Of a stretch of 64,000 nt of DNA, positions 24,618 through 34,293 are shown one piece after another. This DNA is from Rheinheimera pacifica (GTDB lineage: Bacteria; Pseudomonadota; Gammaproteobacteria; Enterobacterales; Alteromonadaceae): positions 372,001 through 436,000 of the forward strand of contig NZ_JANUEM010000003.1 in NCBI RefSeq assembly GCF_024809855.1, in the 5' to 3' direction. Below the pieces are notes generated by a model, which saw only the letters and a program-made list of their open reading frames with translations, was not told the origin of the DNA and did no database searches. Within the stretch, counting starts at the first letter, position 1. Each line of letters opens with the position of its first letter. A program made the translations under genes and the position numbers.

Positions 24618-25574
24618 ATGAGCAAACGTATTGTCATTATGGGTGAGTGCATGGTCGAGCTGTATCAGCTGGTCGACAATGTGTATCACCAGAATTTTGC
24701 CGGTGATGTGTTTAATACCGCGGTGTATTTAAAGCGCACCTGCGAAAACCCGGTAGATGTACAGTTTTTTACTGCAGTAGGTACCGATCTTATCAGTGAC
24801 AAGCTGGTGCGGGCCGTAGAGCGGGAGAAAATAGACACCAGTCTGATGCTGCGTACTAAAACCGCCCGGCCAGGCCTGTATATGATTAATACCGATGCTT
24901 TTGGCGAGCGCAGCTTTGTGTACTGGCGCGACAGCTCGGCAGCAAAGCAGGTGTTGCAGTGCTTTAATGCCCAATTAAACTACGATGCCATTAAAAGCTG
25001 CGATATGTTTTATTTCTCCGGCATTACGCTGGCGATTTTATCCGATGCCGACAGAGCACAGTTATTCGAGCTGGTCAGCCGGTTAAAAGCCGATGGCAGC
25101 CAGATAATCTTTGACCCGAATTACCGCCCTGCGCTGTGGCCTAATGCTGAAGCGGCCAAAGCGGCCTTTATTCAGGCTTACAGCCTGGCTGATATGGCGC
25201 TGCCAGGCCTGGACGACCATCGGGTGCTGTTTGATGCACAAACTACTAATGATGTGGTTGCGCAGCTGACGGAGCTGGGTGTAGCGGAAATTATTGTTAA
25301 AGATGGCAAAAATGGTATTAACGGCCGTTATCAACAGCAGGGTTTTACTGCGTTGGCGCACCCGGTGAAAAAAGTGGTAGATACCACAGCAGCAGGCGAT
25401 TCGTTTAACGGCGGTTACCTGGCTGCGCGTTTAGGCGGCATTGCACCGCAGCATGCAGTGAAGTTTGCTGCCCGCTTAGCGGGGTTTGTGGTGGAGCATA
25501 CCGGCGCTATTGTCGGCAAGGATCACTTTAACGGCTTTTGGGCGCAAAACCGGCCTTCTGTGTTTGTGAAGTGA
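24618..25574 (+). CDS. kdgK: 2-dehydro-3-deoxygluconokinase KdgK
   Basis: PfkB/ribokinase-family kinase phosphorylating 2-keto-3-deoxygluconate to KDPG, the step where the unsaturated-uronate and galacturonate branches join. 318 residues. The N-terminal VIMGECMVELYQ and the C-terminal signature DTTAAGDSFNGGYLA (catalytic Asp in AAGD) are intact; IIFDPNYRPALW is typical of KdgK. AAGGAGC ribosome site; 10 bp after eda. Confidence 0.95.
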   Translation: MSKRIVIMGECMVELYQLVDNVYHQNFAGDVFNTAVYLKRTCENPVDVQFFTAVGTDLISDKLVRAVEREKIDTSLMLRTKTARPGLYMINTDAFGERSFVYWRDSSAAKQVLQCFNAQLNYDAIKSCDMFYFSGITLAILSDADRAQLFELVSRLKADGSQIIFDPNYRPALWPNAEAAKAAFIQAYSLADMALPGLDDHRVLFDAQTTNDVVAQLTELGVAEIIVKDGKNGINGRYQQQGFTALAHPVKKVVDTTAAGDSFNGGYLAARLGGIAPQHAVKFAARLAGFVVEHTGAIVGKDHFNGFWAQNRPSVFVK

Positions 25575-25598
25575 GTATTTAGCCGGTATCGGTGGTTG

Positions 25599-25702
25599 GT
25601 GACGCCGCAATAAAACACGCAGACACGCTGTAAACCCATCCGTGGGGTCTCCTCTCCCGCATCCATGCGGGAGACGGTCTGCTTAGTTTTTTCCGGCATC
25701 AC
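25599..25702 (-). repeat. structured intergenic repeat, copy D (inverted)
   Basis: 104 bp downstream of kdgK, in the opposite orientation to the flanking genes. Read on the minus strand: outer arms GTGATGCCGGAA... and ...TTGCGGCGTCAC, internal loop TAAG / CGTG, inner stem CAGAC / GTCTG, CGT, hairpin CTCCCGCAT-GG-ATGCGGGAG, AG, core GAGAC-CCC-ACGGAT-GGG-TTTACAG. The remaining 143 bp up to the next gene show nothing I can identify beyond the ribosome site GAAGGAG. Confidence 0.88.
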
Positions 25703-25845
25703 TACCGCAGTACATCGGGTGTTGTAACCGGAAACAGTTAACAGCACAAGAATTCAGAAAAAAACAAGATCCGGCCCAAGCCGGGCAAGCGTCGCATCTG
25801 ACCCTGACTAACAACCAAGTCAATTTTTGTTAGAAGGAGCAAGGC

Positions 25846-27459
25846 ATGAGTTTAGCAACAGTTTTTCCGCAAGCGGCTGATATACCGGCAGAGTTTGCCC
25901 ATAAAGCAGAAATAACCCAACGCGAGTATTTGTTAAACGGCGAGTTGGTGCAGTGGCAGGGCGAGCTTAGCCCGGTGGTAAGTCCAATTTATGTACGAAA
26001 TAGCGATAGCTTACAGCAAGTAGTGCTGGGCCATACGCCATTATTAGATGGTGAAACTGCGCTTAAAGCCCTAGACAGTGCCGTAAAAGCCTACGACTTA
26101 GGCCGTGGCGCCTGGCCTACTATGGCAGTGCTGGAACGTATTCAGCATGTAGAGAAATTCCTTGGCTTAATGCAATTGCAGCGCGACGAAGTTATCCGTC
26201 TGCTAATGTGGGAAATCGGCAAAACCTACCCGGATGCGGCGAAAGAATTCGACCGCACCTGTGACTATATCCGCGATACTATCGAAGCGTTAAAACAGCA
26301 AGACAGAGACGCCAGCCACTTTATTATTGAGCAGGGTAGCCTGGGTAAAATCCGCCGGGTACCGGTGGGCGTCGCGCTGTGTATGGGGCCGTTTAATTAT
26401 CCGCTAAATGAAACCTTTACCACGCTTATTCCTGCGCTGATCATGGGTAACACCGTGATCTTTAAACCGGCAAAATACGGCGTATTGCTTATTCAGCCAC
26501 TGCTGCAGGCGTTTTTGCAAAGCTTTCCGCCAGGTGTCATTAACATTATTTACGGCCGTGGCCGTGAAACCGTTGGCGTGTTGATGGAAAGCGGCAAAAT
26601 AGACCTGTTTGCTTTTATCGGTACAAATAAAGGCGCCAGTGACTTAAAACGTATGCACCCCAAGCCGCACCGGCTGCGGGCTGTGTTGGGGCTGGATGCG
26701 AAAAACCCGGCCATTATTCTGCCCGATGCCGAGATGGACCGCACGGTGAAGGAATGCGTAGCCGGTAGTTTGTCGTTTAACGGCCAGCGCTGTACCGCGC
26801 TGAAAATTCTGTTTGTGCATCAAAGCCGCGCTGCTGAACTGGTAGACAAGTTAGCAACAGCTATTAGCGCGCTAAAAGCCGGTATGCCTTGGCAAAGTGG
26901 CGTGGCGATAACGCCGTTGCCTGAGCCGGGTAAAACGCAGTTTCTGGCAGAGCTGTTAGAAGATGCGCTAAGTAAAGGCGCTAAGCTGCAAAACCCCGGC
27001 GGTGGCGAAACGGTAGCCTCTTTGTTTACCCCGGCGCTGTTATATCCGGTAAACAGCAATATGCGGCTGTACAATGAAGAGCAGTTCGGCCCGTTGGTTC
27101 CGGTGGTGCCCTATAACGATATTAACGAAGTGATTGATTATGTTGTTAACTCTAACTTTGGCCAGCAGCTGAGTATTTTTGGCCAGAACCCACAGCAAGT
27201 GGGTGAACTGGTCGATATTTTTGCTAACCAGGTTGGCCGCATTAATATCAACAGCCAGTGTCAGCGCGGGCCGGATAGCTTTCCGTTTAACGGCCGCAAA
27301 GACTCTGCCGAAGGTACGCTGTCGGTGGTAGATGCATTACGGCAGTTCTCAACGCCTACCCTGGTAGCCGCCAAATATCAGCAAGCAGATATCCACTTTG
27401 TTAAACAGATGGTAAAAGCGCGCAGCTCGCACTTTTTATCAACGGACTTTTTGTTCTGA
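25846..27459 (+). CDS. gapN: GapN-like NADP-dependent glyceraldehyde-3-phosphate dehydrogenase (ALDH superfamily)
   Basis: Predicted non-phosphorylating oxidation of glyceraldehyde-3-phosphate to 3-phosphoglycerate with NADPH formation, which suits a locus whose aldolase releases that triose. 537 residues with MGPFNYPLNETFTTLIPALI, the KPAKYG cofactor segment, the active Cys316 in FNGQRCTAL, EEQFGPLVPVVPY, and the GapN-type tail NSQCQRGPDSFPFNGRKDS. Oddity: the general-base Glu of the usual LELGGKNP block is Gly282 (LGLDAKNP). Other ALDH substrates cannot be excluded. Ribosome site GAAGGAG; stop overlaps the next start (TGATG). Confidence 0.8.
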   Translation: MSLATVFPQAADIPAEFAHKAEITQREYLLNGELVQWQGELSPVVSPIYVRNSDSLQQVVLGHTPLLDGETALKALDSAVKAYDLGRGAWPTMAVLERIQHVEKFLGLMQLQRDEVIRLLMWEIGKTYPDAAKEFDRTCDYIRDTIEALKQQDRDASHFIIEQGSLGKIRRVPVGVALCMGPFNYPLNETFTTLIPALIMGNTVIFKPAKYGVLLIQPLLQAFLQSFPPGVINIIYGRGRETVGVLMESGKIDLFAFIGTNKGASDLKRMHPKPHRLRAVLGLDAKNPAIILPDAEMDRTVKECVAGSLSFNGQRCTALKILFVHQSRAAELVDKLATAISALKAGMPWQSGVAITPLPEPGKTQFLAELLEDALSKGAKLQNPGGGETVASLFTPALLYPVNSNMRLYNEEQFGPLVPVVPYNDINEVIDYVVNSNFGQQLSIFGQNPQQVGELVDIFANQVGRININSQCQRGPDSFPFNGRKDSAEGTLSVVDALRQFSTPTLVAAKYQQADIHFVKQMVKARSSHFLSTDFLF

Positions 27460-28607
27460 TGTTATACAAGCTACGCTGGTTACTGCTGGCAGCGGGGTTA
27501 TTACTGCCTTTAGCTGCCAATGCCAATTACTGGCAGGGGCAGCAGCTCACTGCACAGTGGCAGCAGTATCTGACAGATTCTGCACAACTGCTACAGCAGG
27601 ATGCCGCGGTGCTGGCGGCTGAACAGCAGGGCAGGCCGGCAGCCGCGGCATTAAAGCACAATGAGTTTGGTTTAACCGGCATTAGTAGCGCGGCAGAAGC
27701 GCAAGCCGTGCTAAGCTTTCAAACACCGTCCGGTGGCTGGAGTAAGCGCACCGATATGCGTATTGCCAGGCAAACCGGCCAGCAGTTTGGCTCGGAACCC
27801 AATTACGTACCAACCTTTGATAATGACGCCACCAGTACACAATTACAGTGGCTGGCCGATTTTTACCCGCAAGCAACACCACAACTGCAACAGGATATTG
27901 CTCAGGCCATAGAACGGGGTATTACGCTGGTGCTGAGTGCGCAATACCCCAATGGCGGTTTCCCGCAATCTTACCCGCTGCGTGGCAGTTATCATGATGC
28001 CATAACGCTGAATGACCACGCCCTGTATCAACTGATGCAACTGTTGTGGCAGGTAGCCAATGAGCCGCGCTTTGCTATGTTGGCCAACAGCACAAAAACA
28101 GACGCCGCAGCCGCTTTTTATCGCGCAGTGGACTGGCTGCTGGCTAGTCAGGTAATGATGAATGGCAAACGCACGGTGTGGGGCGCGCAGCACCATCCGT
28201 TAACCGGTGAGCCGGTAATGGCCCGCAGCTATGAGCTGGCGTCACTGGTTAGCAGTGAAAGTGCCAAAATTCTGCAGTTGCTGCTACGTTACGCGCCGGA
28301 CTACCCCGGCGTAGCACAAAGCCTGGCGGGTGCTGCCAACTGGTTTAGAGAAAAACAAATCAACGATAAAGCGCGTTACCGCGACGCTGATGGCCGGTTG
28401 GCATTAATAGACAGCCCCGGCAGTGTAGTGTGGGCACGGTTTTATGATTTAAAAACAGGCCAGCCGGTATTTTTTGACCGCGATGGCAAAACGTACAACG
28501 ATGTTAGCCGGGTATCGCTGGAGCGCCAGCGTGGTTATGGCTGGTATCAAAGCGTGGCGGCAGAGTTTCTGGCCGAGTATGCACAAGACAAAATGGCCTG
28601 TGAATAA
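27459..28607 (+). CDS. Pectate lyase, PL10 family
   Basis: Secreted beta-eliminating enzyme producing unsaturated oligogalacturonides. 382 residues with a signal peptide (MLYKLRWLLLAAGLLLPLAA, cleavage near NANYWQ). PL10 hallmarks: TPSGGWSKRTDM, YVPTFDNDATSTQLQWLA, and PNGGFPQSYPLRGSYHDAIT followed by LNDHA, where the catalytic Asp/Arg region lies; RGYGWYQ near the end. Single domain without binding module. It starts in a TGATG overlap with the GapN gene. Confidence 0.92.
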   Translation: MLYKLRWLLLAAGLLLPLAANANYWQGQQLTAQWQQYLTDSAQLLQQDAAVLAAEQQGRPAAAALKHNEFGLTGISSAAEAQAVLSFQTPSGGWSKRTDMRIARQTGQQFGSEPNYVPTFDNDATSTQLQWLADFYPQATPQLQQDIAQAIERGITLVLSAQYPNGGFPQSYPLRGSYHDAITLNDHALYQLMQLLWQVANEPRFAMLANSTKTDAAAAFYRAVDWLLASQVMMNGKRTVWGAQHHPLTGEPVMARSYELASLVSSESAKILQLLLRYAPDYPGVAQSLAGAANWFREKQINDKARYRDADGRLALIDSPGSVVWARFYDLKTGQPVFFDRDGKTYNDVSRVSLERQRGYGWYQSVAAEFLAEYAQDKMACE

Positions 28608-28711
28608 TTTATTCATGATTTTATTTTTATAATAAAAAAATTATGCAAGCTGCGCACGAATACCGTATTATCGGTTAATCTGATTTGAGTGAGTTATCGC
28701 CAGAGGTTTGC

Positions 28712-31462
28712 ATGCAACCGCAGTTTATTCAGGCCGTTAAACAGCTTATTCCGGCTGAACGTTATTTTGACGACCCTATCGCTACGCTTGCTTTTGGTAC
28801 TGACGCCAGCTTTTACCGTATGCTGCCCAAGTTAGTGCTGCGCATTGAAAGCGAAGCTGAAGTGGTAGCGCTGCTAAAACTGGCAAACGACTTTAAGGTT
28901 GCGCTTACCTTTCGTGCTGCGGGCACCAGTTTATCCGGCCAGGCGGTAACTGACTCTGTGCTGCTGGTGCTGGGCGAAAACTGGCAGCAGCGTGAAGTAC
29001 GTGGTTTAGGTGAGCAAATACGGTTGCAACCGGGTGTGATTGGCGCGGCGGCTAACAGTGTACTAACAAAGTTTCAGCGCAAAATCGGCCCTGATCCGGC
29101 GTCGATTAACAGCTGCAAAATTGGCGGTATAGTAGCGAATAACGCCAGTGGCATGTGCTGCGGCACTGCACACAACAGCTTTAATACTCTTTCGGCAATG
29201 CGGCTGGTATTGTTTGACGGCACAGTATTGGATACCGAAGATGCGCAAAGCGTAGCGGCGTTTCGCCACAGCCATGCCAAACTTTTAGCCGAGCTGGCTT
29301 TACTGGGTGAGCAAACCCGGGATAACCCCGAGCTTAGCGCCCGGATTCGCCATAAATACCGCTTAAAAAATACCACCGGTTTTTCACTGAATGCGTTAAC
29401 TGAATTTGCTGATCCTATCGATATTCTGACCCATTTAATGGTTGGCTCCGAAGGCTGCCTCGGTTTTATCAGTGCCGTAACGTATAACACCGTACCGGAT
29501 TATCCGCACCGCGCCAGCGCGTTGCTGGTGTTCCCGTCGGTGGAAAGCTGCTGCCGGGCGGTAACGCTATTAAAGCAGCAGCCGGTGTCGGCGGTAGAGC
29601 TGCTGGACAGGCGCAGCCTGCGCTCGGTAGAGCATAAACCCGGCATGCCTGCATGGGTAAAGGGGTTGTCTGACAATGCCTGCGCGTTGCTGATAGAAAG
29701 CACAGCAGTAAATGGCACCGTGTTGCAGCAACAGCTGGCACAGGTGCGCAGTGCTCTGGCAGCTTTTACGCTGGAGCAGCAGGTTGATTTTAGTACTGAC
29801 CCCACCGTATACAACCAGCTATGGGCAATACGCAAAGGCACTTTCCCGGCAGTAGGGGCGGTGCGTAAAACCGGCACTACGGTGATTATTGAAGATGTTA
29901 CTTTTCCGGTTGAACAGCTGGCTGAAGGTGTATCACGGCTGCAGCAGTTGTTTGACAAATACTACTACCATGAAGCCATTATTTTTGGCCATGCCTTAGA
30001 GGGTAACCTGCATTTTGTTTTTACCCAGGGCTTTGATGATGCGACACAGGTAGCACGTTACGACGCTTTTATGCAGGAAGTCGCGCAACTGGTAGCAGTA
30101 GAGTTTGCCGGTTCGCTTAAAGCTGAACACGGTACTGGCCGCAATATGGCACCTTTTGTTGAGCTGGAATGGGGTACTGAAGCTTATAATCTGATGTGGC
30201 GGATTAAAAAGTTACTTGATCCGCAACATATTCTGAACCCGGATGTAGTACTCACTTACAACAACCAGCTGCATTTACAAAACCTCAAACCCTTACCTGC
30301 AACTAACCCACTGGTAGATAAATGTATAGAATGCGGCTTTTGTGAGCCGGTGTGCCCGTCACGCAAGCTTACTTTAACGCCACGCCAGCGTATTGTTACG
30401 CAGCGTGAAATTTCGCGTTTACAGCGCAGTGGTGATGAGCCGGAGCGGTTAGCTGAACTTAATAAAGCTTATCAGTACGCCGGTAACGACACCTGTGCCG
30501 CTTGTGGTATGTGCAGTACTGCCTGCCCGGTGAGTATTAATACCGGCGATCTTACCCGGCAGTTACGGGCAGAGCGTAATCGCTCATGGCAGGGGCTGGC
30601 GGCTTTTATTGCCCGGCATTTTACGGCAGGATCGGCTATGGCCCGTGTTGGCCTGGCGATGGGCAGCACATTTGCTAAATTGCTGCCGCTACGGGCTTTA
30701 TGGCATAGCGCTATGCCAACAGCGAATTATCGCAGTAAGGTAGATAACGCTATCCCGGATACTGCATTAAAACCGGTAATCTATCTGGCCAGTTGTTCTG
30801 GCCGGGTAATGGCGCCACAGGCAGATAGTAAAGATAAACGCAGCCTGCAGCAGGTAAGTGCCCACTTACTGGCTAAAGCAGGTTATCAGCTGATAATGCC
30901 AGAAGGGCTGGCTGGCCAGTGCTGTGGTATGCCGTTTCAATCTAAGGGCCAGTTTGCTGCAGCAACACAAAAGCAGCAAGAGCTGGAGCAATGGCTGCTT
31001 AACGTAAGTAATAATGGCGACATTCCTATTTTGTCAGACACCAGCCCGTGCAGTTTAACCCTGCAAGGTAAGCTGGATAGCAGGCTGCGTATATTCGACA
31101 GTGTTGATTTTTTGCATGACAAAGTGCTGCCTAAGCTGAATATTACACCGCTTAATGAGCCGGTAGCGCTGCATATTACCTGTAGTGCCAGCCAGTTGGG
31201 GCAGGCAGATAAACTCAAACAATTGTTGCGCTCTTGCAGCAGTAATGTGGTGATCCCGGAAGGAATCAGTTGTTGTGGTTTTGCCGGTGATAAAGGCTTT
31301 GTATTGCCAGAGTTAAATGCCTCGGCGTTGTCTGGCTTAAAACAGCAGGTCAGTGGCTGTGCCCATGGGGTGTCAACCAGCCGTACCTGCGAAATTGGCT
31401 TATCGCGCCACAGCGGTATTGAGTATCAGCATCTGGTGTATCTGCTGGATAAATGCTCTTAG
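28712..31462 (+). CDS. FAD / iron-sulfur D-lactate dehydrogenase-type oxidoreductase (Dld-II-like)
   Basis: 916-residue membrane-associated flavoprotein. FAD_binding_4 at about residues 30-220 (FRAAGTSLSGQAVTDSVLLV, IGGIVANNASGMCCG), FAD-oxidase C domain (VGSEGCLGF; AEHGTGRNMAPFVELEWG), two 4Fe-4S clusters (CIECGFCEPVCP and CAACGMCSTACP) and two CCG domains (GQCCGMPF, ISCCGFAGDKG). This order matches the respiratory D-lactate dehydrogenase first described in Shewanella; D-2-hydroxyglutarate is an alternative substrate. I use the ATG at 28712, with AGAGG upstream; an in-frame TTG at 28685 has none. Its link to pectin metabolism is not obvious. Confidence 0.85.
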   Translation: MQPQFIQAVKQLIPAERYFDDPIATLAFGTDASFYRMLPKLVLRIESEAEVVALLKLANDFKVALTFRAAGTSLSGQAVTDSVLLVLGENWQQREVRGLGEQIRLQPGVIGAAANSVLTKFQRKIGPDPASINSCKIGGIVANNASGMCCGTAHNSFNTLSAMRLVLFDGTVLDTEDAQSVAAFRHSHAKLLAELALLGEQTRDNPELSARIRHKYRLKNTTGFSLNALTEFADPIDILTHLMVGSEGCLGFISAVTYNTVPDYPHRASALLVFPSVESCCRAVTLLKQQPVSAVELLDRRSLRSVEHKPGMPAWVKGLSDNACALLIESTAVNGTVLQQQLAQVRSALAAFTLEQQVDFSTDPTVYNQLWAIRKGTFPAVGAVRKTGTTVIIEDVTFPVEQLAEGVSRLQQLFDKYYYHEAIIFGHALEGNLHFVFTQGFDDATQVARYDAFMQEVAQLVAVEFAGSLKAEHGTGRNMAPFVELEWGTEAYNLMWRIKKLLDPQHILNPDVVLTYNNQLHLQNLKPLPATNPLVDKCIECGFCEPVCPSRKLTLTPRQRIVTQREISRLQRSGDEPERLAELNKAYQYAGNDTCAACGMCSTACPVSINTGDLTRQLRAERNRSWQGLAAFIARHFTAGSAMARVGLAMGSTFAKLLPLRALWHSAMPTANYRSKVDNAIPDTALKPVIYLASCSGRVMAPQADSKDKRSLQQVSAHLLAKAGYQLIMPEGLAGQCCGMPFQSKGQFAAATQKQQELEQWLLNVSNNGDIPILSDTSPCSLTLQGKLDSRLRIFDSVDFLHDKVLPKLNITPLNEPVALHITCSASQLGQADKLKQLLRSCSSNVVIPEGISCCGFAGDKGFVLPELNASALSGLKQQVSGCAHGVSTSRTCEIGLSRHSGIEYQHLVYLLDKCS

Positions 31463-31498
31463 GTTTTCGGCAATACTGCCTCGGAATTTCCTTGCGAG

Positions 31499-31591
31499 AT
31501 TGGCAACAACTAAGAAAAGCGTCTGTGGCAGGGATGCCACAGAGGAGCCTACAGGGAGGTATTTACCGCGTCTTTTCGTGTTGTTGGCAAT
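31499..31591 (+). repeat. structured intergenic repeat, copy E
   Basis: 93 bp between the convergent Dld-like and luxS genes. Outer arms ATTGGCAACAAC / GTTGTTGGCAAT (one mismatch), internal loop TAAG / CGTG, inner stem AAAAG / CTTTT, CGT, hairpin CTGTGGCA-GGGA-TGCCACAG, AG, core GAGCC-TAC-AGGGAG-GTA-TTTACCG. No other terminator is visible in this gap, so it may also end transcription. Confidence 0.9.
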
Positions 31592-31632
31592 TGAAGCCAA
31601 CACCTCATGTCCCGAACTGACGCCGTTACGTA

Positions 31633-32142
31633 TTACAGCTTGTTTAAAATCTCTGCCGGTAATGCCAGCTCGTCATTGCGGTTAACACCAACACCACGCT
31701 CAAGAATGTTTTTGGCAATTTGCTTAGCTTCATCCAGCGAATGCATTTGCGCCGTGCCACACTGGTAAATATTCAGCTCCGGGATATCGCTCTGGCTGGC
31801 AACATGCAACACATCATCCATCGCCGCTTGCCAGGCTTTGGCTACACGCTGCTCGTCCGGCGTACCAATTAAGCTCATATAAAAGCCGGTACGACAGCCC
31901 ATTGGCGAAATGTCGATAATCTCTACATCTTTGCCATTTAAATGGTCGCGCATAAAACCGGCAAATAAATGCTCCAGCGTATGAATGCCTTTTTCTGACA
32001 GAATTTCTTCATTAGGTACGCAAAAACGCAAATCAAATACGGTGATGGCATCGCCTTTTGGCGTATTCATTTTCTTTGCCACGCGCACGGCGGGGGCTTT
32101 CATAATGGTATGGTCTACGGTAAAACTGTCGAGTAATGGCAT
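31633..32142 (-). CDS. luxS: S-ribosylhomocysteine lyase LuxS
   Basis: Converts S-ribosylhomocysteine to homocysteine and DPD, the precursor of autoinducer-2; part of the activated methyl cycle. 169 residues. Metal-binding and catalytic motifs are present: [10 protein letters not shown] (HTxEH), the [10 protein letters not shown] catalytic Cys segment, and CGTAQMHSL with the final metal Cys. Single gene, divergent from dnaK across 227 bp. Confidence 0.97.
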   Translation of the reverse strand: MPLLDSFTVDHTIMKAPAVRVAKKMNTPKGDAITVFDLRFCVPNEEILSEKGIHTLEHLFAGFMRDHLNGKDVEIIDISPMGCRTGFYMSLIGTPDEQRVAKAWQAAMDDVLHVASQSDIPELNIYQCGTAQMHSLDEAKQIAKNILERGVGVNRNDELALPAEILNKL

Positions 32143-32197
32143 AACAAAACCCTTTAAATAAACGCTGATGATGCTGGCTATTATAGGCAGGTAAACA

Positions 32198-32219
32198 CCG
32201 ATAAGTTAACCGTTATCGG
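32198..32219. promoter_or_regulatory. palindrome in the luxS-dnaK gap
   Basis: CCGATAA - GTTAACCG - TTATCGG, perfect 7-bp arms, 56 bp upstream of the luxS start. A second inverted repeat AAACCG / CGGTTT lies at about 32233-32254. Either could be an operator or a transcript hairpin; no regulator is recognisable. Confidence 0.35.
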
Positions 32220-32290
32220 CAGATAACAGCATTAAACCGGCGCTAAAAGCGGTTTAAGTAAGCAACTGGCAAAATTTTTAATCTAATAAC

Positions 32291-32317
32291 CTTGAATGGA
32301 TCAGGGCTAATCCCCAT
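32291..32317 (+). promoter_or_regulatory. sigma-32 heat-shock promoter of dnaK
   Basis: CTTGAA (32291-32296), 15-bp spacer, CCCCAT (32312-32317) followed by TAA. Close to the RpoH consensus and to the hrcA promoter in this window. Transcription start near 32323 gives a leader of about 47 nt. Confidence 0.85.
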
Positions 32318-32369
32318 TAACCGCTCAACGCAATTTGTGATTGTTCAGAATATTAAGTGGAGTGTAGTT

Positions 32370-34280
32370 ATGGGCAGAATTATCGGTATTGACTTAGGTA
32401 CAACCAACTCTTGTGTTGCGGTTTTAGATGGCGACAAACCCCGCGTATTAGAAAACGCAGAAGGTACCCGTACCACGCCCTCTATTATTGCTTATGCTGA
32501 AGATGGCGAAGTGTTAGTTGGCCAGCCAGCAAAACGCCAGGCGGTGACTAACCCGAAAAACACCTTATTCGCGATTAAGCGTTTAATTGGCCGTCGCTTT
32601 GAAGACGACGAAGTACAACGCGACATCAAAATTATGCCTTACGCTATCGTAAAAGCAGATAATGGCGATGCCTGGGTTGAAGTTAAAGGTAAAAAATTAG
32701 CTGCACCGCAAATTTCAGCTGAAGTGCTGAAAAAAATGAAGAAAACCGCAGAGGATTTCTTAGGTGAAGCGGTAACTGCTGCGGTAATTACCGTACCGGC
32801 TTACTTTAACGATGCACAGCGCCAGGCCACTAAAGACGCCGGCCGTATTGCAGGCTTAGACGTTAAGCGTATTATCAACGAGCCAACCGCTGCGGCACTG
32901 GCTTATGGTATGGATAAAAAGAAAGGCGACACCAAAGTTGCAGTATATGACTTAGGTGGCGGTACTTTCGATATCTCTATCATTGAAATTGACGACGTAG
33001 ATGGCGAGCAAACTTTTGAAGTACTGGCTACTAACGGTGATACTCACTTAGGTGGTGAAGACTTCGATAACCGTTTAATCAACTACTTAGTTGAAGAGTT
33101 TAAGAAAGAGCAGGGCATTGACCTGCGTAACGACCCTCTGGCCATGCAGCGCTTAAAAGAGTCTGCTGAAAAAGCCAAGATTGAGCTGTCGTCAGCGTCA
33201 CAAACTGAAGTGAATCTGCCGTACATTACTGCTGATGCCTCAGGCCCGAAACACCTGAACATCAAAGTAACCCGTGCCAAGCTGGAATCTTTAGTAGAAG
33301 ACTTAATTCAGCGTACTATTGAACCGCTGAAGCAAGCACTGAAAGATGCTGATTTAAGCGTGGGCGAAATTAACGACATCATCCTGGTGGGCGGTCAAAC
33401 GCGGATGCCAAAAGTACAGGAAGCGGTAACGGCTTTCTTTGGCAAAGAACCACGTAAAGACGTAAACCCGGACGAAGCCGTAGCAGTAGGTGCGGCTATT
33501 CAGGGCGCAGTATTGTCAGGTGATGTTAAAGACGTACTGCTGCTTGACGTTACACCACTGTCACTGGGTATTGAAACCATGGGCAGCGTAATGACAGCGC
33601 TGATTGAGAAAAACACCACGATCCCAACCAAAAAGTCGCAGGTGTTCTCAACTGCAGAAGATAATCAATCTGCAGTAACTATTCACGTGCTGCAGGGCGA
33701 GCGTAAGCGGGCTTCTGATAACAAGTCACTGGGCCAGTTTAACTTAGAAGGCATTCGCGGTGGTCGTCGTGGCGAGCCACAAATTGAAGTGACCTTCGAT
33801 CTGGACGCCGACGGTATTTTGCATGTATCGGCTAAAGATAAAGACACCGGTAAAGAGCAGAAGATCACCATTAAGGCGAATTCTGGTTTGTCTGATGAAG
33901 AAATTCAAGCCATGGTACGTGATGCTGAAGCACACGCTGAAGAAGATAAAAAGTTTGAAGAGCTGGTGCAAACCCGTAACCAGGCCGACGCGATGGTTCA
34001 TGCCACCCGTAAGCAACTGGAAGAAGTAGGCACTGCACTGGCTGCAAATGATAAAGAAGCCATTGAAACGGCAATCAAAGAGCTGGAAGCTGTATTAAAA
34101 GGCAGCGACAAAGCCGCTATTGATGAGAAGTCTCAGGCACTTATTCAGGCATCGCAAAAGCTGATGGAAGCGGCTCAGGCCAAAGCCCAGCAAGGCGGCA
34201 GCGACGCAGGCCAGCAGGCAGGCGGCAATGACGACGTGGTTGATGCTGAGTTTGAAGAAGTGAAAGACGACAAAAAATAA
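32370..34280 (+). CDS. dnaK: Chaperone protein DnaK (Hsp70)
   Basis: ATP-driven folding chaperone. 636 residues from the ATG at 32370, giving the invariant start [18 protein letters not shown]; the frame is open upstream but only over the promoter. The nucleotide-binding domain has [13 protein letters not shown] and VGGQTRMP; the substrate domain follows [13 protein letters not shown], and the C-terminal lid ends with the acidic [16 protein letters not shown]. Followed 63 bp later by dnaJ, with a hairpin between them. Confidence 0.98.
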   Translation: MGRIIGIDLGTTNSCVAVLDGDKPRVLENAEGTRTTPSIIAYAEDGEVLVGQPAKRQAVTNPKNTLFAIKRLIGRRFEDDEVQRDIKIMPYAIVKADNGDAWVEVKGKKLAAPQISAEVLKKMKKTAEDFLGEAVTAAVITVPAYFNDAQRQATKDAGRIAGLDVKRIINEPTAAALAYGMDKKKGDTKVAVYDLGGGTFDISIIEIDDVDGEQTFEVLATNGDTHLGGEDFDNRLINYLVEEFKKEQGIDLRNDPLAMQRLKESAEKAKIELSSASQTEVNLPYITADASGPKHLNIKVTRAKLESLVEDLIQRTIEPLKQALKDADLSVGEINDIILVGGQTRMPKVQEAVTAFFGKEPRKDVNPDEAVAVGAAIQGAVLSGDVKDVLLLDVTPLSLGIETMGSVMTALIEKNTTIPTKKSQVFSTAEDNQSAVTIHVLQGERKRASDNKSLGQFNLEGIRGGRRGEPQIEVTFDLDADGILHVSAKDKDTGKEQKITIKANSGLSDEEIQAMVRDAEAHAEEDKKFEELVQTRNQADAMVHATRKQLEEVGTALAANDKEAIETAIKELEAVLKGSDKAAIDEKSQALIQASQKLMEAAQAKAQQGGSDAGQQAGGNDDVVDAEFEEVKDDKK

Positions 34281-34293
34281 TTAAGGTTTAACC

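Noticed and set aside
5034-31591. The structured repeats as integron attC sites or a CRISPR array
   Set aside because: They lack the RYYYAAC/GTTRRRY core pair at the right places, are kilobases apart with no cassette logic, and there is no integrase. Spacing and size also rule out CRISPR.
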